In this document: positions 1 through 8,630 of the stretch, in pieces
Layout: each line of letters begins with the position of its first letter
How positions within the stretch are numbered: position 1 is the stretch's first letter
Source of the DNA: Hydnum rufescens UP504
Lineage: Eukaryota; Basidiomycota; Agaricomycetes; Cantharellales; Hydnaceae
NCBI GenBank assembly: GCA_014904985.1
Contig: MU129311.1
Location: forward strand, 11,926 to 30,459
DNA: 18,534 nucleotides
Reading direction: 5' to 3'
Program-made: the position numbers and the translations under genes
The notes under the pieces: generated by a model
What the model was told of the DNA's origin: nothing
Seen by the model: the letters and a program-made list of their open reading frames with translations, nothing else
Database searches by the model: none

Positions 1-374
1 CACATAGAATTCATATCACCTCCCAACTACCTCCTCAAACAAATCCAATATGTTCAATTCTGCCTCCTCATTTCTCATCATTCCTTTTATTATTAAATAG
101 CACGGATTCCCCTCTTTCAAAACCGTGGCCTACTCACTTCTCCTCCACCTTGTATACGAGACAATTATTTGTCCACCTCCAGGTCTTCAACAGACCACCT
201 GATTTTGTACACTGACCATGTGGAGCATTCTGGGAGGCTAAATGAAGGGATATCTCCAGGTTCTGGAGATTAATTTGAGCATAGTCCAATGGTTAAGGTG
301 TTTTGTTGCTGGTTGAGAATGGGGACAAGTGCATGGGATGGGATTCAATGCAGAAACAGCAGTTTGCATCCGTA
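1..374. other. No gene recognised
   Basis: AT-rich sequence with short reading frames only. I see no coding motif, RNA gene or terminal repeat. A stretch near 320-350 is weakly similar to the repeat unit that begins about 375, so the repeat may extend a little to the left. Confidence 0.4.
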
Positions 375-790
375 ATAGACGTTCTTGGTATCATTCGATG
401 CGGAGTTTTACCAGCTTTCTGGGAGTGGTGGTTCTGAGAAGATTGAATGCAAACTGACCGAGAAATCCATTTTTTACTGATGGGTATTGATTCTAATAGT
501 AATATTGTTCTATAGAGTTCAGGTTTGATCTGTTCTTTGCGCACTCAGTACCATTGGATGCGGATCTGTTATATCTTTCCAGGCATGGTTGTTCCAAGAG
601 GATTGGATACAAACTGACAGAGAAATTCGTTTTTTACTGGAAATCCTAGATTCTGATAGTAAACTTGGCCTGGAGAGTGCAGTTCTTGTCTGTTCAACTT
701 GTGTTTGGTATCATTCGAAAGGTGTGAATTGTGGTTTTCCAAGCGTTCTATGGGTGTACCTCTCTGATCAAAACTGACAGAGTTATAGAA
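375..790. repeat. Degenerate tandem repeat, unit about 165 bp, roughly 2.5 copies
   Basis: Three successive blocks share the same order of short words. Each begins with a 'GGTATCATTCGA'-like word (about 389, 550 in diverged form, 706). A 'GGTTCT/GGTTGTTCC...GATTG' word follows, then 'CAAACTGACnGAGAAAT' (about 451, 612; shortened near 770), a run of T, 'GATTCTnATAGTAA', and finally 'GAG...GTTCAG/GTTCTTGTCTGTTC'. Copies one and two align along their whole length with substitutions and few gaps; the third is partial. No frame is open through all copies, so a non-coding satellite or the inside of a decayed element is more likely than a protein repeat. Confidence 0.6.
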
Positions 791-1242
791 TGAATTTGGT
801 TTCTGTGCATAGCTATAATTAATTTCGTAATTGGTCATGTGATCATCCAATGGCTGGAAGTGGTGTAATTTCACATTTTCTGATACTGGATGTTTTTATC
901 TTCCACAATGGAACAGTGGATGAAGCCATGAAACTGGAGAATGATTGATCAATGACAAAGGCAAAGTCGGGGGATAACTGCAAGTGTGGGAGGGGAAATA
1001 CAGGTGATCACTTGTTCCATGGTCTCCAAATGGCAGGGCATCCAGGTTGGGGTGTTTCTTTGGCATCTGATTCCCATAGGGGGATGGGTGAGAGGTTGTC
1101 CTGGATGTTGAATGAAAAGTTCAAGAGGGAGTTGGGTATATGTTCATACTGAGTAGTCGTAGAAAGTCTGGATGGCTACAGGGTCCTGTGGAGGCTTGAA
1201 TGCTACAGGGCGGATTTAAGAATCATGTATGCCCAAATATGT
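791..1242. other. No gene recognised
   Basis: Short reading frames occur on both strands, including a 66-codon plus frame at 952-1152, but none has recognisable motifs or convincing composition. I see no promoter, RNA gene or repeat that I can support. Confidence 0.4.
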
Positions 1243-1958
1243 TCATGAGCACCTACAAGAAGTTGGTATCCACCCCTGCTTGCTTTGTTGAATGATATCC
1301 AATGCCTCTTTCCAAAGAGCATAATACCTGCACATGACCTCCCTGCCAGCATCCTCCTCCCAGTCAGCAATGTACACTTGTGGTTCATGAGCTTGCGAGA
1401 ACTCAAAGTGTGTAGAAGGGACAGTGGACATGATGCCAGAGAGGCTACTGCCTGAGGAATATGGTGATGAGTAGAGTCCAGGGACTTCTTCAGCAATCGT
1501 CTCAACCATAGAAGATCAAGAGACAGATGTCCCCATGATCTAATGTGGGTAGAACTCATGCTTAGAGGCCGAAATGTGTCCCCTGCACTAAGCATTGTAA
1601 CATTGATGCTTGGCTGAGACCCTGACTTGTTACAATCCATTGCCAGGGGGGTATTGGGAGACATGAAGATAACTGTTGCTGAACAGGATGCAGTATGGTT
1701 CGAGGTGACACTCTGAGTAAATGTTTGGTTGAATTGCAGCTGACAGAGTCTGGGTATACTCAGAAGAAGACCCTGATGGGGTGAGTGTAGGTTGACAATT
1801 AGGGTGTGTGGTACAAAATGGCTTGAAAGGGTTGACACTTCAATCCAAATTGACATGATGCAATGTTTGACTGGAAGCAGAATTTGGTCAGAAGCAAAAT
1901 AACTTACTGCTACTATGGAACCTACGTCGACCTCAGGTACCCATGCACAGCCTTCCAC
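1243..1958 (-). pseudogene. Unknown protein relic, minus strand
   Basis: Two overlapping minus-strand frames look like parts of one decayed coding region. The upstream frame (1958 to about 1510) is Ser/Thr-rich. The downstream frame (about 1509 to 1243) has a soluble-protein composition, with acidic and aromatic patches such as 'YIADWEED' and 'YYALWKEALDII'. Moving between them needs a frameshift or an unrecognised intron near 1510. No family was recognised. The 5' end overlaps an opposite-strand frame starting at 1915, so at least one of the two is probably not expressed. It could be chance, but the 'WEEDAGRE...YYALWKEALDIIQQ' region reads like real protein. Confidence 0.25.
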
Positions 1959-2892
1959 CCTTGCAGCAAATCACAGCGAGCTCAGTTGGCTGTCTGGGCC
2001 TGACACAGTTCCATGTTGGCACTCTCAGGATGGGGCTCCAGATTCTGAGCCTGCTTCTGACCTTGCTCTCTGGAGTGGGCAAAGTTGCACCTCTAATCAA
2101 GAATATTCTGGATCGAGCCCTATGACCTGGTCCAAGGATGGAAATGCTGAGGCAGTGCCAGTTGATGCCACTTGGAGTGATCTGTTCAACAATCAGGAGA
2201 AGCTCGAAACATATTCAAGAAGCCAACAGTTGCTGTTGAAACATAAGTCATACCATTGGTTCCCAAGTTTTTTTTAAATTTGTTAGCTGAATATGAATCA
2301 TTTGGTGGATGCAGCATCAGCATGCTGTTACTTGCAGAAGGAGTGGTCATTGGTGTTCACAAGTAGCCAAAGGCACTTCCAATATTTCGGCATCTCCTCA
2401 ACACTCCACCCCCCTGTTCGTCAAGCAGGGGTCCTGGATTCAGGTGATTATACTCTCAGGCCAACATTATTGGATGCAAATGCCCCCTATCATGCATTCA
2501 TAACCCATACTCAGTCAGACCCACCTTCCTACACCCCTGTGATGAATGTGCAGAACAATGGAGTCAAGATGATTTTGCCTTACTATCAATTGTTATTCAC
2601 CAAATTTTTCTCATTGTGTTGTTGTGCTCTTGAACACTGGTCTTCTGTTGTGAGGTACCTTAAAGTGCCAGATGTCCCCCTTCCCCCTACAAAACCAACT
2701 AGTCTTGGTCACTCCACCTTGCTTGAATTCATACCTGACTCCATTTGGGCAAGTGGGGATGTTCACTTGAATGTACTCATGAGGTTTGCTTACAACTGCC
2801 AAGGGTACACTGAATACACAATGCATCTTGCCAGTGACCACGTTGCCCACACCTACAACCTGGACCTTCCTCCTTGTCTTTGGGATAGATGA
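1915..2892 (+). pseudogene. Unknown coding relic reaching the inversion breakpoint
   Basis: Two plus-strand segments in the same frame, 1915-2277 and 2293-2892, are separated only by TAA and TAG within a T-rich stretch ending 'TTTGTTAG' (about 2276-2284), which resembles an intron 3' end. The first segment is Ser/Thr/Glu-rich. The second is 199 codons long with several Cys and aromatic residues and no recognisable domain. It crosses position 2864, where the inverted 300-bp repeat begins, and stops 26 nt later. The original 3' end may therefore have been lost at the rearrangement. No family was recognised. A 600-nt open frame in stop-rich surroundings is the main argument that it was coding. 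Confidence 0.3.
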
Positions 2893-3818
2893 TTGATGAG
2901 TAGGGGCTGTATATCGCTTACCTCTTACTCCTGTGGATTGTCAAGCAGTAGATGATCTTGTGAAAATGGGTACACCAGTCTTTGGTGTCGTGGAGTATCT
3001 GCATCGTGACCATCGTGATACTGTGCCTGATCATTGTCCTGACTCTCCCAAGGCAGCTGCAGCTGCAGCAGTGTGGAAGGAATAACTGTCTGGTATCTGA
3101 AAACATGAGTTTGGAAGTGCTCTGACCTTAGACCTTGATCAATGATCTGTTGGAGTGTTTAGGACATCCTGATTGTGCTTGTAATAAGACTTTTTTGCTT
3201 TAGACTTCTGTGAGCTACCAACAACTTGCTGCTGGATTTGGGGAGGTGTCCTGTATTGTAGTAAAGATCCTCAGTAACACACAGTTTGATACCCTTGTAA
3301 GCAGCAGAATATTCCAGTGGTTTTGTAGGATCAAACCCTTTAGTCTCTTGCAAGTTGGATATGCCACCTTCTGCAGTCATTGAGGATTCCTTGCCAGAAC
3401 AGGTCATCTTGATCTCCATCAGCAATTGTACCTTTCTTAGCAAGGTGTTGTACTTGTGTAACAATTCACAATAATTCATCTAGGTCTGCCTCACTCTTGA
3501 TGGATCTTGAATGGTAGCAAAACTTGGCCAACCTTTCTTGAGTATATTTCTGTCTTCTGTCACTCAACCATAGAAGTCATGAAGTCTTTCTGATAGGGCT
3601 TTGAAGATCCTCCTTTTACTTCAGGAAGATTTTTAATTAATTCTCTGGCATCATCATTGCAGTAACCTTGCTAAATTTTTGCATTTCTTGATATCATCAT
3701 ATAGGGCTTCATCACAGCAGGCTTCATAGTCAGTGAGAAGCTTTCAAGTCATTTGCCCTTGAAGCAAGGAGCATCCTTGGCAGATGGCCTCAGCATGGTC
3801 TAGCAGTTGGGTAGCCAT
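2853..3818 (-). pseudogene. Gag N-terminal half, inverted and broken
   Basis: Probable N-terminal part of a Ty3/gypsy-type Gag, the structural protein that packages retroelement RNA. The start is ATG at 3818-3816, about 150 nt downstream of a TATA box. The frame reads MATQLLDHAE..., then passes several stops (a TGA after 'GQMT', a TGA after 'HDFYG', a TAG before 'MNYCEL', a TAA near 3160) and one frameshift near 3665. Segments such as 'ARELIKNLPEVK', 'DRNILKKGWPSF' and 'NYCELLHKYNTLLRK' resemble the helical Gag core of basidiomycete elements; this is recalled similarity, not a search. The frame runs on through the 300-bp repeat to a TAG at 2855-2853 with only one more stop. The matching C-terminal part (zinc knuckle, protease) lies on the plus strand from 4988. 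The segment 3167-3818 contains no CpG at all. Confidence 0.5.
2864..3166 (-). repeat. Left copy of ~300-bp inverted repeat
   Basis: This matches the reverse complement of 4688-4987 over its whole length. I found no substitutions, only about eight one-base length differences. Left-copy extra bases sit in GG, GGG or TT runs (near 2883, 2916, 3053, 3075, 3093, 3115); the right copy has two extra bases around 4950-4960. Read on the minus strand, this copy continues the Gag N-terminal frame. No flanking direct repeat was seen outside 2864 or 4987. Confidence 0.9.
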
Positions 3819-3883
3819 AGTAGGTGTGTGAGTCTAAGAGTGTACTTGGAGTGTGTTTTGGAACAAGGAAAAATGGAGGATTG

Positions 3884-3906
3884 GTTCTAGAAGATTCTAG
3901 TGGTTC
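3884..3906. promoter_or_regulatory. Heat-shock-element-like motif in the Gag leader
   Basis: The plus strand reads TTC at 3885, GAA at 3890 and TTC at 3895, with two-base spacers, which fits the nTTCnnGAAnnTTCn arrangement. A further TTC follows at 3904. It lies between the TATA box and the Gag ATG, that is, in the inferred 5' leader rather than upstream of the core promoter. The motif is also nearly palindromic (CTAGAAGATTCTAG) and could simply form a hairpin. There is no functional evidence. Confidence 0.3.
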
Positions 3907-3946
3907 TAGTTGACAAAAGGTTGACTGAGTTTGAATTGATACCCCC

Positions 3947-4583
3947 TGTAAGGACCACCACTTGCTTTATAGCTCTGCAGAAATTACTAACACCACCAGA
4001 TGTTGGCTAAGGTTATAGGGATTGGGAATGAAAAGGTATGGGAGGGGCTCAGGTTAGTCTCAATGGGTTGATTGACTTACTAGGTATGGAAATGGTATGG
4101 ATGACTCTGATATGATGTAATGTTTCTGACTCTAGCTGGACTACTTGTATCATGATTGTCGAATTGAAACTTGGAAGCTATTTCTGATTTTAAAACTTTT
4201 ATGGGCTTGAACCTATTATCATATGATTCAGGGCTTAGATGTCTAGCAACACCTACACTGAGGGTCCTACAACTATCTACAACTTCTTGTTGTTGCTCTG
4301 AGTATGCCTTTCAGTTACTTGGCACTTGAATTTCTCATCTGTAACTACTTTATTTTGAGGGGAGTCTTATCTAAAAGCTACCTAAAACTACAAAACTTGA
4401 TTCCTTATATGCATTTTTGGATGTCTGTGTACTTTTCTGCTCAAAGTCTGTGTGATGTTTGGAATGGCACAGTTGTGGGACATTTGGATGACTAAATCAG
4501 GCTGAGTCATATCTTTTGCTTAGTCATACAAATTGCTTTGTCATACTTTTGAGTCCAGGTTTTGATTACAAATCTTGGTTACA
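3947..4583 (-). repeat. Possible 5' LTR of the Gag-protease element
   Basis: On the plus strand the segment starts TGTAAGG and ends GGTTACA, giving a 5-bp TGTAA...TTACA inverted end. An alternative end is TTACA at 4566-4570. On the minus strand, inside the proposed LTR, 'CTATAAAG' (3972-3965) precedes the end by about 20 nt. The next bases, 'GGGGGTATCAATTC', partly resemble a primer site of the TGGTATC type. No second LTR copy was found in the window, and the TATA box lies unusually close to the LTR end, so the boundaries are uncertain. The segment is AT-rich and almost free of CpG. Confidence 0.25.
3965..3972 (-). promoter_or_regulatory. TATA box for the inverted Gag gene
   Basis: The minus strand reads CTATAAAG about 150 nt upstream of the Gag ATG at 3818. 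A start site some 25-30 nt downstream would give a leader of about 120 nt. The position fits a retroelement or pol II core promoter. It is cut off from the protease half of the gene by the inversion. Confidence 0.4.
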
Positions 4584-4687
4584 TAAGTATATTTTTTGAC
4601 CATGTAGAAAACTTTTTATTTTGTTTGTCCAAATGAAGTCATTTCAACTGAGTTTCCTTGATATCTTTGGGCAGTAGCAAGATAGGT

Positions 4688-4987
4688 TGTACTAAACACT
4701 CCAACAGATCATTGATCAAGGTCTAAGGTCAGAGCACTTCAAACTCATGTTTTCAGATACAGACAGTTATTCCTTCACACTGCTGCAGCTGCAGCTGCTT
4801 GGGAGAGTCAGGACAATGATCAGGCACAGTATCACGATGGTCACGATGCAGATACTCCACGACACCAAAGACTGGTGTACCCATTTTCACAAGATCATCT
4901 ACTGCTTGACAATCCACAGGAGTAAGAGGTAGCGATATACAGCCCCTACTCAATCAATCAATCTATCCAAAGACAAGGAGGAAGGTC
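4688..4987 (+). repeat. Right copy of ~300-bp inverted repeat
   Basis: Reverse complement of 2864-3166. Compared with the left copy it lacks one base at several CC positions, read on the coding strand, and carries two extra A around 4950-4960. As a result the reading frame that stays open through the left copy is broken here. It contains a perfect CAGCTGCAGCTG-type palindromic run near 4783-4797 in both copies. Four CpG dinucleotides are retained, all shared with the left copy, unlike the neighbouring 3167-4687. Confidence 0.9.
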
Positions 4988-6669
4988 TTCACGAGTGAAT
5001 AGGTCGCACTGTCCGAAAGCGATTGCTGTTCATCCAAAGCAAAAATCAGGAATGTGCATTGTGTAATGTCAGAATGCAATCGAAGACATACATTCAATAA
5101 TGCCCGGACAGTTCTGGATGAATTAACAATAAAGAACCTCTCATTGAGTACCCATTCAGAGTGCTCAGATTCCTCAAGCTCAAGTTCTTCAGACTCCTCA
5201 GATGATGAATCCCCAGCAAAGGAGCCAGAAGTGACAGTGACAGTGAAGTCCCAGTATGAGCAACAACTTCTCCCAAAAGAGGCAGTTGTGCATCATAAAG
5301 CACCAGTAATTCCTCCATTCTAAATGTAGCTGATCAAGTAGGAGAGTTGGCCAGGTCATTTGATGAGATGAAGATCCACTTTGCTAGGTCCTTGCCCAAT
5401 GACAACCCTTGCCCCAACAGTAATCAAATTCACCCTCCAAACATCTAGCCCTGCTACATATCCTAACAACTATCCCCTTGGATACCTCAGAATCAGTACA
5501 CAAATAAGTCAGCAGAAGGATCAGGAAACAATTTGGTTTGCTGGTTCTGTGATAAAGTAGGAACTCATAATGTAGGCATGAAGAATTGTCCAGATGCCCA
5601 GGCAATGATCAGACAGAATCTAATCACAATACTCAACTCACAAGGACAGCTTGTGAAAATGGATGGATATACGACTACCTTGAGGAATCCCAGGCCAAGG
5701 AGGATTCAAGCAAGCTATTATCAGATGAGATCAAGAGGTTTGGATCAGATATTCCCAACACTTGTTGTCTGGAGCATGCGGTTTGGTAGATGACTATGGC
5801 CATTCTCCATTGCAAGGATGAGCCTATGCAATAGAAGCAGACTACAGGATCTATCCAGCAGCCAAGCAGGAGAAGCCAAATGTTCCATTCACACGAATGG
5901 TAGAGCCTCCTAAAGAACATAAAGTCAGTCGATGCAGATCACAAGGTCACAGTGGAAATCCCTCCTCAAAATCTTGCCAAACCAAATTCTGAAAATCGCC
6001 CCAAGCATCCTGCTGAACCAACAGCTGTTCCTAAGGTGAACCCCAGTCCCAGAAAGGAAACAAGTAATTGAAAATGTCCCAGCACCACCCACAAATACTC
6101 CCTTTTTGAATGCACTAAACCCAGAATCAGGCATTTTACCTGCTGAAACTCTTAAGCAGCCTCCTTCCATCCAACCTCCTCCCATTCATGTTCCCCAGCC
6201 TATAGTTGAAATCAAGGAAACTGCTCCACCCAAAGCCTGGAAGGACAACATTCCTCAAGAAGATATCGAAATGGGGCTTGATGCTCATGAAAAGAAAATT
6301 CCAAAGCAAGCTCTAGCCTTTTGATTTACAACTGATCTCCAGGATGCATGTGAAGATAAAGATGTAGCAGAAAAGGTGTTGGACCAGATGATTGAAATAT
6401 CACTGGGAGACTTCCTTGGAACTGCCATTGGCCCAGCAAAAATACTTGCATCAAGGTTGAAGTTGAAGAAGGAACCCACTGGAAAATATCATGAACTGCT
6501 CACAGTAAAGATTGTCAATAGCACAGCATACCAGGACACTCAGGAGCTTGATAATGCTGAATATCTGGACATCTCAGATGAAGAACCCATGTACAAGGAC
6601 ATTTACCCTCCAGGACAACAGCACCCACTGAAATGGCTCTACAAATCCCATATGCTGAAGGCAAAATGA
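4988..6669 (+). pseudogene. Gag C-terminal half with zinc knuckle, frameshifted
   Basis: C-terminal part of a retroelement Gag, which binds element RNA through a zinc knuckle. Visible parts in order: a Ser/Asp/Glu-rich acidic linker (about 5150-5220); a helical segment 'ELARSFDEMKIHFAR' (about 5345-5390); a knuckle-like Cys/His motif 'CWFCDKVGTHNVGMKNC' (about 5536-5590; CX2CX5HX6C rather than the usual CX2CX4HX4C); 'GQLVKMDG' after it; then a Pro-rich stretch (6060-6250) leading to the protease. The reading frame changes near 5050, 5330, 5720-5800, 5930 and 6050. TGA stops interrupt it at about 5808, 6322 and 6667. From 6106 on, the frame is the same as that of the protease. The N-terminal half of this Gag appears to be the minus-strand relic at 2853-3818. 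Confidence 0.6.
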
Positions 6670-7758
6670 TTGTTAGCCATGGCCACTGGAAAGATTCAAG
6701 CCAAAGTTGCTGGCGAAGAAGATGTAATACTAATGCTGGACACAGGTTCTGAGCTGAATCTCATATCAAAAGAGACCATGGAACGATTTCACCTGCCAAT
6801 AGATCCAGATGGCCAACGATGGTCTCTTCAAGGAGTCAATAGTGGGCCAGAACCTCTCCTAGGATGCTGTCAAAATGTCCCCATAGAAGTTGGAGGTATT
6901 CACTTTGACCATGATTTCTTTGTTAAAAGTGGAAACTTCAATGACCATGAATTGTTATTGGGACAACCCTGGTTGATGGCATATGGTGCACAAATAGGAT
7001 ATGGTGGTTCAAATGATGGGAACCATAGTATGAAACTTGAAATATACAAGAAGGGAAACACAGAGGGCACATCAGTAATAGTACCAGCACTAGTCAATGA
7101 AACACAAGAGCAAATGAAATTGGTCACTGCAGTCAGGGCAATCCCTCCTGTATCACCAGAACCTCATCCACAAGAAGATTTCCCAGACCTTGAGGAGCTA
7201 CATAATCAATATGATTGCCTCCACATCTCCCCCTCAGTTAATTCTTTAGCAGGATATGCCCCATCAATTCCAACTTTTGGTAGAGAACTTTCAGAGGCCT
7301 TATGACTACCAGAGACCTGTGCAGCAAACATTGCACCTGAAATAAACAAGTATCTCATTGATGCATTGATAAATGATGGAGGGACAGCAGCAAAATATTT
7401 ACATGAAGTCTGGAGTGCATCTGCAGCATGTGAAGGCACAGAATTAGAAGAAAATCTTGCAAAGTTATACAAATTATTCAACCCCAAGACTTGAAGCAGC
7501 TCCTCAGCAGAACCTCAAATATTTAGATCTCATCTAGGTCAAATAATTCGAAATGTAGGCAAGACCAAGTACAAGACTGTGGACAAAAAGAAGAATCCCA
7601 TTCCACTAGGCGTATCCAGGAATCCTGTTATTAGAAAACCCTATAAAGAGCTCAGAGTGCCAGAACTTTCCCCATTATCCACACAGCAGTCCTGGGAAAT
7701 AGTTGGGGGGTGGCAAAGCCAGGGACAAACCAGATACTCCACATGGATGCAAGAGTAA
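6670..7758 (+). pseudogene. Retropepsin-like aspartic protease and linker, no RT after it
   Basis: Retroelement aspartic protease that would cut the Gag-Pol polyprotein. The catalytic motif LDTGSELN is intact (Asp codon 6739-6741), and the second conserved part of the fold is 'ELLLGQPWL' about 70 residues later. The frame continues from Gag through a TGA at 6667 and runs on through TGA at 7303 and 7492 to TAA at 7756. The last part, with 'GKTKYKTVDKKKNPIP', resembles the linker that precedes RT in basidiomycete Ty3/gypsy elements (recalled). No RT motif follows, so the element is truncated. About 3 CpG occur in 6661-7260 by hand count. It is on the opposite strand from the Pol at 14-18 kb and is not its missing part. 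Confidence 0.7.
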
Positions 7759-8630
7759 TGAGAGACAGAATCATATACATGATACAGCTCCTCTAAGCCA
7801 GGCGATTATGTTTGAGTCAACAATTCCAGCCTAAAGCATACAAGACCAATATAACAGCTGTATGGAGATGCAAAGGCATCTACAGTACACCCCCTTAAGG
7901 GGCCCAAAAGGGCAGGTGAATATCACATAAGCTGGTGGTGATCTGGGGAGTGGTTCAACAGACACCCATAGGAGCACCTGCCATGGAGCATGGTGCTAAT
8001 TGGTATCAATGCTCATCGCACTCAACCATGGGGAAACAGATGCCCTTTGGCACTATCTGAGGCAGCCTTGGGCAAGGAAACAATGCTCAAGAACTACTTT
8101 CCTTCAGGGTAATTGCAAAGGCATAGAGAGACTAATGTGACATTGTGATCATAGTGAAAATATAGTGGCGAGGCCATCCTAGCCCACAATAGTGGAATAA
8201 GGAAGCTAGAACAACAAGAGAAAATGTCTGAGATGATGATTTGATGAAAAGGGAAGGAATACACACTGGGCTTAATGATATACTGTGATGATAAAGAGGA
8301 AAGTGTCCATCAAGAGGAAATATTACTACTGATGATGGGGATCCCATAAAATGACCTTGGATGCCCCATCTACAATAAGTGCTTGCTGAGCATCCAGCAA
8401 TACTAAATAGGGAAAACTTGTTGATGGCCAAGTCACCTCATGTATTGAGTATAATGGATATTTTATCACTTTGTCTGGGTGTGTAGCAATTATTTGGAGC
8501 TCTAGACAGACCCTCAATGGGTGGATGGTAATTGATTGGACTTGCCTTGCACTGCCTCATATCCCAGCACCTTGCCTGACCCCCCACCTCACTTTCAAGT
8601 CTACTTGCTGTCTCAACTGGCCAACCACTC
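7759..8630. other. No gene recognised
   Basis: Short frames on both strands, with no RT, RNase H or integrase motif although these would be expected here. Fragments such as 'AYKTNITAVWRCKGIY' (about 7837-7890) may be leftovers of the protease-RT linker but cannot be placed. I see no LTR end that pairs with 3947-4583. Confidence 0.4.

Larger units (their letters stand above)
2864..4987. other. Candidate inversion with duplicated edge inside gag
   Basis: The order is: unknown frame, inverted repeat, minus-strand Gag N-terminus, minus-strand leader and promoter, direct copy of the repeat, plus-strand Gag C-terminus and protease. Turning 2864-4687 around would give leader, Gag N-terminus, repeat, repeat, Gag C-terminus: one normal gene with a duplicated 300-bp segment. 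An inversion with staggered breaks, where overhangs are filled in at both ends, gives exactly this arrangement. Against a simple DNA transposon: no target-site duplication, and the interior looks like Gag. An assembly chimera remains possible. Confidence 0.5.

Noticed and set aside
1203..1958. Intact 251-codon minus-strand gene
   Set aside because: Long without stops, but the 3' half has poor composition in this frame, while another frame (1509-1243) reads better. It is treated as a broken relic.
2864..4987. Classical DNA transposon with 300-bp terminal inverted repeats
   Set aside because: No flanking direct repeat was found outside either arm. The interior reads as the front half of a Gag gene with its promoter, matching the back half outside, and no transposase motif is present. 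It remains an alternative but is less economical than an inversion.
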